From contig NZ_CP067102.1 in assembly GCF_016616885.1 (NCBI RefSeq), positions 5,856,501 through 5,920,500 on the forward strand: a stretch of 64,000 nucleotides of DNA, given 5' to 3'. Position numbers and translations under genes: made by a program. The DNA is from Bradyrhizobium diazoefficiens. GTDB taxonomy: Bacteria; Pseudomonadota; Alphaproteobacteria; Rhizobiales; Xanthobacteraceae. Positions 18,295 to 26,205 of the stretch are shown piece by piece; within the stretch, counting starts at the first letter, position 1; every line of letters starts with the position of its first letter. The notes beneath the pieces were generated by a model, which worked only from the letters and a program-made list of their open reading frames with translations, was not told the origin of the DNA and did no database searches.

Positions 18295-18657
18295 ATGCTT
18301 TGTGTTCTGCAAATTAAGGGCACTTCCCTCAAGGCGGGGATCTCCACGCGCTTTGCGAACTCTTTTTACCGAGCGGACGTGTCAGACGATGGAGATGAAC
18401 TATTGTTCTATGATGTCGCCAGCGCGACAAGCAGCACTGAGCTCGCGGAACAAATAAAACAGTTTATAGCCCAAAACAAAGACGGGCTCATCGGCGCACT
18501 TGAGTGCCGGGAACAAGTACAGCTGATGAATCTTGATGTTGGGATCTTTATGGATGAGGTTCTATCAAGAACCGCCGCCTTCGACAGAGAGCTTATTGCA
18601 ATGCTCGCAGAGTTCGGGATATCCGTTTCGATCTCGGCCTATCAGAGCAGGCCGTAG
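18295..18657 (+). CDS. Candidate immunity protein for the Rhs C-terminal toxin
   Basis: The 120-residue soluble, acidic protein has no recognised domain. It starts 8 bp after the Rhs stop codon, with AGGGGGATC just before the ATG as a ribosome site. Position immediately after a toxin C-terminus is the standard place for a cognate immunity gene, which is the sole basis for the functional call. The reading frame is intact although the upstream Rhs gene is truncated, as often seen for orphan immunity genes. Confidence 0.65.
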   Translation: MLCVLQIKGTSLKAGISTRFANSFYRADVSDDGDELLFYDVASATSSTELAEQIKQFIAQNKDGLIGALECREQVQLMNLDVGIFMDEVLSRTAAFDRELIAMLAEFGISVSISAYQSRP

Positions 18658-19075
18658 TCCACTGAAGCTCAAGGATTGCGTCGACGTGATGTCGACTGAG
18701 GGCAGCTCTGATAGCGACGCGAAAAATTCGCCTGACCTCAGGTTCAAGATCAGTCACTCTTCATTGGTCATAACCCGCATATGAGCTTATCAGCCGGATT
18801 GGGCGCAGCCGGTTGAACCCTCGCTGAGCGCCAGCGCCACTTCTATCAAGCGGAATCAATAGCAGCTGCCGACTAAGAAATTGCGAGAGGGTTCGCAGCC
18901 TCCTCAGTATCACCGCGCAGTCCACCGCGCGTCACCGTAATTACCACCATAATTACATCGCCACCGGTGCCGTAACTTCGTTCTCTACGGGGCAGCTGTG
19001 ATGGTAACATTGAGTGCGCTGCGGGCGCATCCCTTGGCGCCAATCTTCGTCCTCATCCTGGGCAAGGCGAGGAAC
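18658..19075. other. Repeat-bearing spacer in the Rhs island
   Basis: About 420 bp before the Sel1-type gene, without a convincing gene. It contains a GCTGAGCG...CACTTCTATCAAG segment (18823-18860) that recurs at 20407-20442, and GTCACCGTAATT at 18931-18942, a copy of the RAYT end motif. Confidence 0.5.
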
Positions 19076-19597
19076 ATGGTGAAACTATCGCTTGAACAAG
19101 AATATCGCTCGCAAGGAGAATATCGTCGGCGCGCCGCTTTGGGCGACACGGAAGCCTTGTTCCATCTGGCTTGGGATTATTTCAAAGGGCGGTTGGTTTC
19201 GAAAGACGTCCCAATGGCCATGGCATTGCTTCGTCAGTTGGAAGAGAAGTCGCCTGAGTGGGCACGCTTTAACATCGCGAAAATGAAATATCTTGAGGGG
19301 GATGCATCCTTAAGAGACGACATCAAGGCCGATTGCGACGCCGGGTATGGCCCTGCGCTTTATCTGATGGCGGCGGATTTGGCCAGGAACGGAGGCGAGA
19401 TAAACAAGAGCGAAGCCCTTCGCTACTTTCGGGCAGCGGCGCAAAGTGGTCACATACCATCCAAGGTTTTGTCATGGAGGCTTTCCGAACTCGGCTTCTG
19501 GCGACGTTTTGCAACAGTATTCCCGATATTGTGGACGGCGCTTCGGTTCGTTGCGATCAGCATGCGCAATTTGAATGATGTGCGTGTGGTGACGTAA
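19076..19597 (+). CDS. Sel1-repeat (TPR-like) protein
   Basis: The 173-residue protein contains Sel1-like helical repeats (RRAALGDTEALFHLAWDYF, and later YGPALYLMAADLA and ALRYFRAAAQSGH), a fold used for protein binding. A hydrophobic, aromatic C-terminal segment (FATVFPILWTALRFVAIS) may be a membrane anchor. The ATG at 19076 was chosen for the GCGAGGA ribosome site; in-frame starts at 18998 and 19001 would add 25-26 residues. Small Sel1 proteins often occur in toxin-immunity loci, and it sits between Rhs and vapBC remnants, but its own function is unknown. Confidence 0.65.
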   Translation: MVKLSLEQEYRSQGEYRRRAALGDTEALFHLAWDYFKGRLVSKDVPMAMALLRQLEEKSPEWARFNIAKMKYLEGDASLRDDIKADCDAGYGPALYLMAADLARNGGEINKSEALRYFRAAAQSGHIPSKVLSWRLSELGFWRRFATVFPILWTALRFVAISMRNLNDVRVVT

Positions 19598-19638
19598 CAG
19601 GAGTGGCTGACGATTCGGCGCGGCGGATAGGAACCACC

Positions 19639-19649
19639 ATTACGGTGAC
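19639..19649 (+). repeat. Solo RAYT-end motif ATTACGGTGAC
   Basis: This 11-mer equals the outer part of the RAYT inverted repeat. Other copies are at 14912-14922, 16293-16303, 17035-17045 and 18931-18941. Confidence 0.55.
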
Positions 19650-19661
19650 CGGGGCCTATTC

Positions 19662-19762
19662 TTTTGTTAGTTTGGTGTCACCGCAAAGATCATGCGTCGC
19701 GCACCCCTTGATAGCCAGCCGCTTTAACAAGCTTGCGATCGAAAGTGACGAAACCCTCGCAG
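19662..19762 (-). repeat. Duplicated fragment of the vapC 3' end
   Basis: This roughly 100-bp segment is closely similar to 20486-20598, which covers the last codons and downstream part of vapC. It has a 10-bp deletion and several substitutions. It is a non-functional partial duplicate lying on the other side of the decayed RAYT. Confidence 0.75.
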
Positions 19763-19789
19763 GGTCGGGATCGATTGCGGTGCGATTGC

Positions 19790-20408
19790 GGTGCACTTTA
19801 TTCGCCATCACGGTCGCTCCTAGGCTTCGGTCCGCGTTTGGCTGGTCTCAGAGGTCGCCCCGCCAGTCGCTCGAGGCGTGCCATGAAGCGATCGTTGCCG
19901 AGCGGCCGGCCGATGCTCTCAGCGGCGCGCAGCGATGCGAACAGATCGTCCTCCGGCACGCTGTCGAGCAGATCGGCGAAACGCGGAAAGCGGTCCCTGA
20001 TCGGTGCCAGCGCAGTTACCCCGTCGTCCTTGCCGCGCAAATGTGCGCGCGTGCTCGACCATCGCAGTCCTGCACTGGGTTGAGCGACACGTAGCGCAGC
20101 GCCGCCGCGAGATGGTCCTCATCCATCGCGACCGCGCCGAACCGGCCCTGCCAAAAATGCCCCCGTGCGTTTGCGCCGCGCCTGAAGTGTGCCGGCATAG
20201 GACCGATGCACGCGCGCAAGTGCGCGGCGCAGCCCGTCGGCGTCGGACGGCACCAGGATGAGATGCACATGGTTCGGCATCAGGCACCACGCCCACATCT
20301 CGACCCCGGCCGCCCTGCAATTGGCGGCGAGCAGATCGCGATAGAGCGCATAGTCGCCATCCTCGAAGAACGTGCGGGCCCGGCCATTGCCACGCTGGGT
20401 GACATGGC
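19790..20408 (-). pseudogene. Decayed second RAYT transposase
   Basis: The sequence is closely similar to the intact transposase at 16315-16989 but is broken. The first 14 or so codons are missing at 20408, an extra C in a C-run near 20160 shifts the frame, and a deletion near 20068-20080 removes about 20 bases around the DWRWSS region. The C-terminal 80 codons stay open (19798-20040). The inverted repeats are lost or eroded: the left end still shows GTGCACTTTATTCGCCATCAC. It is an older copy that can no longer encode a transposase. Confidence 0.85.
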
Positions 20409-20458
20409 TGAGCGCGAGCCACTTCTATCAAGTAGAAGCAATGCCCAACATTTGTCTA

Positions 20459-20489
20459 GGCCCGATCGCCCATGGCGATCGGGCCTTTT
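20459..20489 (+). terminator. Perfect-palindrome hairpin with T-run
   Basis: GGCCCGATCGCC (20459-20470) pairs with GGCGATCGGGCC (20474-20485) around a 3-base loop, followed by TTTT on the plus strand. It would stop transcription entering vapC from the left; no active plus-strand gene precedes it now. Confidence 0.65.
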
Positions 20490-20513
20490 GTTAGTTCGGT
20501 GTCACCGCAATGA

Positions 20514-20903
20514 TCATGCGTCGCGCACCCCCTGATGGCCAGCGGCTTTCGCCGCTTTAACAAGCTTGCGATCGAACGTGACGAACCCCTCGCAATGTCC
20601 GGTTCGTGTCAGATGCAGCGCATCTGCGAAATCCATTTCCTTCTCGGCGAGGTCTAGTGCCTCCGCGACCGTCGCGCCATCCTCGACCCTCACGGTTGGA
20701 AGCCCCGCGAAGACGCGAAGCGCACGCGCGACGTTCGCAGCCTGATACCCGTAGGCGCTTCGCAGCACCCATTCGACTTCGAGAATGATCGTGATGGCGA
20801 CGAAGACCGACTCGCCGTCGATCAAGGCGCGGGCACGTGCCGACTGTTGGGCATGGTCCCCGGTCAGGTAGCGGACGATCAGGTTGGTATCAATCGCGAG
20901 CAT
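20514..20903 (-). CDS. vapC: PIN-domain toxin VapC
   Basis: The 129-residue PIN-domain ribonuclease is the toxin of a type II module and is expected to cut tRNA or rRNA. Acidic residues of the active site are present: Asp5 in AIDTNLI, Glu42/Glu44 in ILEVEW, Asp91/Asp94 in DFADALH, and a further Asp111. The ATG at 20903 overlaps vapB by 14 bp, giving coupled translation; a longer frame upstream has no family support. Its 3' end is duplicated at 19662-19762. Confidence 0.88.
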   Translation of the reverse strand: MLAIDTNLIVRYLTGDHAQQSARARALIDGESVFVAITIILEVEWVLRSAYGYQAANVARALRVFAGLPTVRVEDGATVAEALDLAEKEMDFADALHLTRTGHCEGFVTFDRKLVKAAKAAGHQGVRDA

Positions 20904-21165
20904 GCCGGCGCCTGGCTTCCGCAAGCACGCCTGCGTCCATCTCTTCCAGCGTCTTCGGCTTGCCCCTGTAGGCGAGTACGCCGAATACGTCCTCCGGCCG
21001 CGTCTCGGCAAAGGCCGGCGCTGGCTTCAGCAGCACGCCCTCCGGTGTTTCCTCAACCGTGAGCCGCGTTCCCGCCTTCCATTCCCGCCGCTGACGAATG
21101 GCGCTGGGCAGGATGACCTGTCCCTTCGTGGAAACGGTGGTGGTGAGCTTTTCCGCGCCAGCCAT
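20890..21165 (-). CDS. vapB: AbrB/MazE-type antitoxin VapB
   Basis: The 91-residue protein has an N-terminal SpoVT/AbrB swapped-hairpin DNA-binding domain (TTTVSTKGQVILPSAIR, residues about 8-24) and a C-terminal tail (EDVFGVLAYRGKPKTLEEMD) that should wrap the VapC toxin. Such antitoxins usually repress their own promoter, expected in the 150 bp upstream. The ATG at 21165 was chosen because the AbrB domain begins right after it. It overlaps vapC by 14 bp. Confidence 0.88.
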   Translation of the reverse strand: MAGAEKLTTTVSTKGQVILPSAIRQRREWKAGTRLTVEETPEGVLLKPAPAFAETRPEDVFGVLAYRGKPKTLEEMDAGVLAEARRRHARD

Positions 21166-21258
21166 TGGCCTGACCTTCCGATGTAAGACAAAGGTAAGAT
21201 AGGCGCAGACGGGCTCACGTTCAATGGGTTCGCCCCGCCCGCTAGGCACTCAAAGAAT

Positions 21259-21288
21259 GAGGCCCGGCGCCAATGGCGACCGGGCCCT
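21259..21288 (-). terminator. Intrinsic terminator after hpnG
   Basis: GAGGCCCGG (21259-21267) pairs with CCGGGCCCT (21280-21288) with one mismatch. On the minus strand the hairpin is followed by an ATTCTTTG stretch. It lies between the hpn operon end and vapB. Confidence 0.55.
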
Positions 21289-21320
21289 TATTGTCAGCAT
21301 TCTCAGCTCGACGAAGCCGC

Positions 21321-22070
21321 TCAGGCCGCTCTCGAGACCAGGACCTCGCTGCCTGTCAGTTCGGTGCCGATCAGGAAGTCGCGGCAGCCGCGCAAGCTGC
21401 GGAGCGCGCGGTTGAAGTCGAGGCCGGTCGAGACCAGCGCATGGAGCGTCGCGGGATTGCGCACGATGCCGCGCAGGACGGCGGCGAGGTCGATCTGGCC
21501 GTTCGGCTTGATGGCAGCGCGGGCCAGCGCCGGCAGTGCGCGGTGGGCGGGATCGCTGATGACGCGGACCGCGGCAAAGGGCAGCCCGGCTTCCGCAGCG
21601 TAGGCGGCCGCGATGTGGCTTTCCATGTCGACGGCCGAGGCGCCGGTCTCGGAATGCAGCGCCGCCTTGCAGGTGCTGCCCGTGACCACTTCCTCGGCAC
21701 CGGCAAGGCTGCCGCGCACGACCCGGCGACGGCCGGAGGTCAGCTTGTCGATGAGGTCGTCGCTGAGCGACAGGCCGGCGCCCCAGCGGGCATCGCCCGA
21801 GAGCACCTCGGTCGCCACCACGACGTCGCCGGAACGCAGCGTCGGGTCGAGCCCGCCGGCCACGCCGAACGAGATCACACCGCGAATCGTCTCGGGATCC
21901 ACCACCGTCAGAAGCGCCCGCAACTGAGTCGGGCTGCTGGACGAGCAGATGACAGCCATTCCTGGCCCGGCAGCAATGCGGGCCTCCTGAACCAAACCGG
22001 TCACGATCAATATCGGCCGCGGATCAATGGCATTGCCCGCGGTAACATAGTCCCCCGTCCCCAAAGTCAC
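21321..22070 (-). CDS. hpnG: Hopanoid phosphorylase HpnG
   Basis: HpnG is a nucleoside-phosphorylase-family enzyme that removes adenine from adenosylhopane to give the ribosylated intermediate. The 249-residue protein shows the phosphorylase features GVAGGLDPTLRSGDVVVA and VDMESHIAAAYA (the Glu binds ribose in this superfamily). The start chosen is a GTG at 22070-22068, overlapping the shc stop TGA; an ATG at 22133 lies inside shc and is less likely. It is the last gene of the shc operon and ends before a terminator. Confidence 0.88.
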   Translation of the reverse strand: MTLGTGDYVTAGNAIDPRPILIVTGLVQEARIAAGPGMAVICSSSSPTQLRALLTVVDPETIRGVISFGVAGGLDPTLRSGDVVVATEVLSGDARWGAGLSLSDDLIDKLTSGRRRVVRGSLAGAEEVVTGSTCKAALHSETGASAVDMESHIAAAYAAEAGLPFAAVRVISDPAHRALPALARAAIKPNGQIDLAAVLRGIVRNPATLHALVSTGLDFNRALRSLRGCRDFLIGTELTGSEVLVSRAA

Positions 22071-24034
22071 ATTCCGACCCCTACCACCCTGCTGTTGGTG
22101 CTCCGCAAGTTCCGGTACCGCGCCAGCGCCCATAGCGGGAAGAACTTTGGATAACCATGGTACCGCAGATAGAACACGCGGGGGAAGCCTGTGGCGGTGT
22201 AGCGGCTCTCGTCCCACAGTCCTTTTTCGTTCTGTGTTGCAATCAGGTACTCCACTCCGCGAGCGACGGCCGGGTGATCAACCTCGCCAGCAGCCATCAG
22301 AGCAAGCAAGGCCCATGCAGTTTGCGAGGCGGTCGAGGGAGCGGGTTCCCAGCCCTTGTAGTCCAGCCGGTAGCTGACCGCGTCCTCGCCCCAGCCGCCG
22401 TCCTTGTTCTGAATCGAGGCCAGCCAGCCGGCCGCCTTGCGCATCATGGGATCGTTGCGATCGACGCCGGCCATGTTGAGGGCACAGAGCACCGACCAGG
22501 TTCCATAGATGAAGTTCATGCCCCAGCGGCCGTACCAGGAGCCTTCCGGATGCTGGGTCTTGCGCAGATAGGCCACGCCGTCGGCCACATGCTTGCTGGT
22601 CTTCTCGGTCTCGCCGAGCTGCGCCAGCATCGAGATGCAGCGCGCCGTGACGTCCTCTGTCGGCGGATCGAGCAGCGCGCCGTGGTCCGAGAACGGGATG
22701 TTGTTCAGATAATATTCGAGGTTGTTGACGTCGAACGCCGCCCAGCCGCCGTCGTCGCTCTGCATGCCCTCGATCCACTCCCGGCCGCGGTCGATCGCCG
22801 CGTCATAGCCGGTCACGCCGTGTTCCCGGCGCATGCGGTCCATCGACATCACCACCACGGCGGTGTCGTCGAGATCGGGGTAATGGGCATTGTTGTACTG
22901 AAACGCCCAGCCGCCCGGACGCACGTCGGGGCGCTTCACCGCCCAGTCGCCCTTCACCTCGAGCTCCTGCTTCGGGATCAGCCAATCGAGGCCCTGCTTG
23001 GCCGCAGGCACCGCCTTGTCGCCGCCGGCTTCCAGCAGCGCGTGCGCGGTCAGCGTCGTGTCCCAGATCGGAGAGACGCAGGGCTGGCAGTAGGCCTCGT
23101 CGTCCTTGATCACGAGCAGCTTGTCGATGCCCCGGCGCGTGATCGCGCGTGGCGGGAAGTTCTCGTCCTTGCCGAGCGCATCGTACATCATGACGATGTT
23201 GGCCATGGGCGGATAGATCGCGCCCATGCCGTCCTCGCCGTTGAGCCGCTCTTCGGTGAAGGCGAGCGCGGCATCGATCGCGCGCTGGCGCAGGCGCTTC
23301 GGAAACATCGGCTCGACGACACGCAAGACGGCATCGAGCGAACGAAACAGCAGGAACCAGGCCATGCTCTGGTGCGGCGCCTTGGCGGTCATGCCGATCG
23401 AGCGCGGATCCTGGAGGAACAATTCGTCGATGCCGACGCCCTTCGGATTCTTCGCCAGCGGCTTCAGCGCGGCGATGACCATCAGCGGCACCATGGTGGT
23501 GCGCGCCCAGTAGGAAATCTTGTTGAGGTGGAACGGCGACCAGAACGGCAGCAGCATGATCTCGATCGGCAGCACCGGCACCGCGCGCCATGTCACGACG
23601 CCGAACGTCGCCAGCAGGAAGCGGGTGAAGACGTTGCTGTGGATCGCACCGCCGTGCGCGTGGATCGCCTCGCGCGCGCGCAGCATGTGCGGCGCGTCCA
23701 CGGAATCGCCGATCATCTTCAGCGCGAAATAGGCCTTCACGCTGGCGCTCATGTCGAACGCGCCGTCATGCACCAGCGGCCAGCCGCCATGGGCACCCTG
23801 GACGCGGCGCAGATAGTTGCCAATCTTGGCCTCGAGCGCGGTGTCGACCGGCTCTGCGAGATAATGGCGCAGCAGGACGTATTCGGCCGGGATCGTGCAG
23901 TCGGCCTCGAGCTCGAACACCCAATGGCCGTCGGGTTGCTGTAAGCCGAGCACGCCTTGCGTGGCTGACGCGATGCTCGATTCCAGAGTGCTCGATTCCA
24001 AAGCTTCGCGGCTGGTCGCGTTCACGGAATCCAT
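22067..24034 (-). CDS. shc: Squalene-hopene cyclase
   Basis: Shc (HpnF) cyclises squalene to hopene and hopanol at the inner membrane. The 655-residue protein has the catalytic DxDD motif at 387-390 (DLDDTA, with Asp389 as the expected proton donor) and several QW repeats (QQPDGHW, QNKDGGWGED, QNEKGLWDE). The length fits bacterial SHCs. It is followed by hpnG with overlapping stop and start, and preceded by hpnE by 63 bp, in an operon fed by HpnCDE squalene. Confidence 0.97.
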   Translation of the reverse strand: MDSVNATSREALESSTLESSIASATQGVLGLQQPDGHWVFELEADCTIPAEYVLLRHYLAEPVDTALEAKIGNYLRRVQGAHGGWPLVHDGAFDMSASVKAYFALKMIGDSVDAPHMLRAREAIHAHGGAIHSNVFTRFLLATFGVVTWRAVPVLPIEIMLLPFWSPFHLNKISYWARTTMVPLMVIAALKPLAKNPKGVGIDELFLQDPRSIGMTAKAPHQSMAWFLLFRSLDAVLRVVEPMFPKRLRQRAIDAALAFTEERLNGEDGMGAIYPPMANIVMMYDALGKDENFPPRAITRRGIDKLLVIKDDEAYCQPCVSPIWDTTLTAHALLEAGGDKAVPAAKQGLDWLIPKQELEVKGDWAVKRPDVRPGGWAFQYNNAHYPDLDDTAVVVMSMDRMRREHGVTGYDAAIDRGREWIEGMQSDDGGWAAFDVNNLEYYLNNIPFSDHGALLDPPTEDVTARCISMLAQLGETEKTSKHVADGVAYLRKTQHPEGSWYGRWGMNFIYGTWSVLCALNMAGVDRNDPMMRKAAGWLASIQNKDGGWGEDAVSYRLDYKGWEPAPSTASQTAWALLALMAAGEVDHPAVARGVEYLIATQNEKGLWDESRYTATGFPRVFYLRYHGYPKFFPLWALARYRNLRSTNSRVVGVGM

Positions 24035-24097
24035 GTCGCTCGATTGCTCCGATAGTCGATTGAAAATGACGGGGACATTGCCCGTCAGGGCCGCTTT

Positions 24098-25366
24098 TCA
24101 AAATCCTTTGGCGGCCAAAACCAGATCGGCGGCGCGATCACCGGACCGGACCGATCCCTCGATCGTTGCCGGCAATCCCGTAGCAGTCCAGTCGCCGGCA
24201 AGGAACAGGTTTTTCAGCGCGGTGACCGGCCCAGGACGCAGGGCATTCTGCGCCGGCGTGGCCGCAAATGTGGCACGGCGCTCGCGCACGATCTGCCACG
24301 GAGGAAGTTGAGCTGGCAGCTCGCCGGACACGCCGCTCGCCTCGCAGACGTCGTTCCAGATCGCCTGCGCGAGTTCCTCGCGCGGCATGTCGACGAGACG
24401 GTCGCCATTGCTGATGGTGACGGAGAGTCGGTTCGGAAACGCAAACAGCCATTCCACGATGCCGCCGATCACGCCGAGGATCGGCGCCGAGCCCGGCGGC
24501 GGCTCAACGCGGAAATGCGCATTTACGATGGCGCGGAATTCGGTCGGCGCCGTCAGGCCCGGCAGCAGGCTCGTCGCCGCGCGCGGCGGCACCGCCATCA
24601 CGATCACATCGCCCGCAGCGAGCTGGACCACATCCTCGCCGCCGAAATTCAGCGCACCGACTTTGCCGTCATTGGTGACGAAAGAACGCAGCTCATGGCC
24701 GAGCTGAACGGTATGGCCGCGCTCAGCCAAAAATTTCACGGCAGGCTCGATCAACACAGCGCTGAGGCCGTCGCGCGCGATCAACGGACGGCAAGCCTGC
24801 CCGCCCGCCAGCAGCGTCTCGCGCACGATCGCGCCGGCAAGCCCGGCCGAACCCTCGGGCGGATCGACATTGAGCGCCGCGAGCAGCAGCGGCTGCACCA
24901 GGCGCTGATAGAGGATGCCTTCGCAGGGAATGGACTTGCCGACCAGCGTCTGTTCCGATGCCCAGATCAGCGGCGCCAGCTTGAGATAATCGGTGAGCCC
25001 GGTGTCAGGCACGCGGCGGCTCTCATCGAGCACCCAGGTCGGCAACCGGCCGGCGCCGAGATCGATCTGCCAACGCTGCCCGGTCTTGATGTCGACGAAG
25101 GGAAACTGCGCGGTTTCGGGCCCGACCAGGCCCGCCTCGGTGCCGATCGAGCGCGCATAGGCGCGCGCGTGGCTATTGCCCGACAGCAGCAGATGATTGC
25201 CGTTGTCGATCATGAGATTGGTGGCGCCGTCGAAATAGGAGCGGCAGCGGCCGCCGGCCTGGTGTGTCGCTTCGTGCACGGCGACCTTGAAGCCGGCATT
25301 GGCGAGCCGCACGGCTGCGGAGAGGCCGGAAATTCCGGCACCGATGATGTGAGCTGTGTTTTGCAT
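24098..25366 (-). CDS. hpnE: Hydroxysqualene dehydroxylase HpnE
   Basis: HpnE is a FAD-dependent amine-oxidase-like enzyme that reduces hydroxysqualene to squalene. The 422-residue protein starts with a Rossmann dinucleotide motif (IIGAGISGLSAAVRLANAG, residues about 7-25) and an EATHQAGGRC segment, and ends with the FAD-binding LFLAGDWTATGLPATIEG motif. The ATG at 25366 overlaps the hpnD stop by one base (TGATG). The frame is open far upstream inside hpnD, but that part is only a shadow of hpnD. Confidence 0.94.
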   Translation of the reverse strand: MQNTAHIIGAGISGLSAAVRLANAGFKVAVHEATHQAGGRCRSYFDGATNLMIDNGNHLLLSGNSHARAYARSIGTEAGLVGPETAQFPFVDIKTGQRWQIDLGAGRLPTWVLDESRRVPDTGLTDYLKLAPLIWASEQTLVGKSIPCEGILYQRLVQPLLLAALNVDPPEGSAGLAGAIVRETLLAGGQACRPLIARDGLSAVLIEPAVKFLAERGHTVQLGHELRSFVTNDGKVGALNFGGEDVVQLAAGDVIVMAVPPRAATSLLPGLTAPTEFRAIVNAHFRVEPPPGSAPILGVIGGIVEWLFAFPNRLSVTISNGDRLVDMPREELAQAIWNDVCEASGVSGELPAQLPPWQIVRERRATFAATPAQNALRPGPVTALKNLFLAGDWTATGLPATIEGSVRSGDRAADLVLAAKGF

Positions 25367-26205
25367 CAGATGAAAGCGTAGCGGAACAGGATCGCGAAGC
25401 GTGTGACCTTCGACACACGCACCGGCTCGCGCGGCGCATTGAAGCCGCGCGCGATCAAGAGGTCCAGAATGGCGTGATAGTACTTCGACATGATCCGGGG
25501 CGCGCGCACCGTGCGGCGCTTGTTGCGGTTCATGATCTCGTCCGACTTCTCGAAATGCATTTTCGCGCGCTGCGTCAGCGGCAGACAGACCTTTGGCAGC
25601 GCGCGCTCGGCGATCACGCGATTCGGATCGTTGGACGTGATGCCGGCATGCAGCAGCGCCTCGCGCGGCAGATAGAGCCGGCCGAGCGTTGCGTCCTCGT
25701 CGATGTCGCGCAGGATGTTGGTGAGCTGCAGCGCGCGGCCGAGATGGTAAGCGAGCTCGATGCCGTCTTGCTCGGGCAGGCCGAACACCCGCACGGACAA
25801 CCGTCCGACCGCGCTCGCGACACGATCGCAATAGAGATCGAGCGTCGCCATGTCGGGCGCGCGGATGTCCTGCGGTACATCCATCTCCATGCCGTCGACG
25901 ATGGCGAGGAAATCCTCCCGCTTCAGGCCGAAGGTCCTCACGGAGCCGACATAGTCGGCAAGCCGCGGCGGCGGATTGCCCTGGTAGAGCGCATCGATGT
26001 CGTTGCGCCACTGCTGAAGTGCAGCGAGCCGCTCGTCGCGCGGGCCGTCTGAATCGGCGATGTCGTCGACCTGGCGGCAGAAGCTGTAGATCTGGAACAT
26101 CGCCTCGCGCTGGTCGCGCGGCAGGATGCGCATCGCAGCGTAGAAGGAGCTGCCGGATGCGGACGAGCCATAATTGGCGCTGGGCGCGGTCGCCTCAAGC
26201 GTCAT
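25366..26205 (-). CDS. hpnD: Presqualene diphosphate synthase HpnD
   Basis: HpnD condenses two farnesyl diphosphates to presqualene diphosphate. The 279-residue squalene/phytoene-synthase-family protein has the two Asp-rich metal motifs: QVDDIADSD near residue 45 and LRDIDEDATLGRLYLP near 165. It overlaps hpnE by one base and hpnC by 11 bp, so the three genes are translationally linked. Confidence 0.94.
   Translation of the reverse strand: MTLEATAPSANYGSSASGSSFYAAMRILPRDQREAMFQIYSFCRQVDDIADSDGPRDERLAALQQWRNDIDALYQGNPPPRLADYVGSVRTFGLKREDFLAIVDGMEMDVPQDIRAPDMATLDLYCDRVASAVGRLSVRVFGLPEQDGIELAYHLGRALQLTNILRDIDEDATLGRLYLPREALLHAGITSNDPNRVIAERALPKVCLPLTQRAKMHFEKSDEIMNRNKRRTVRAPRIMSKYYHAILDLLIARGFNAPREPVRVSKVTRFAILFRYAFI

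Noticed and set aside
22157..23944. A 595-codon plus-strand frame
   Set aside because: Antisense shadow of squalene-hopene cyclase.
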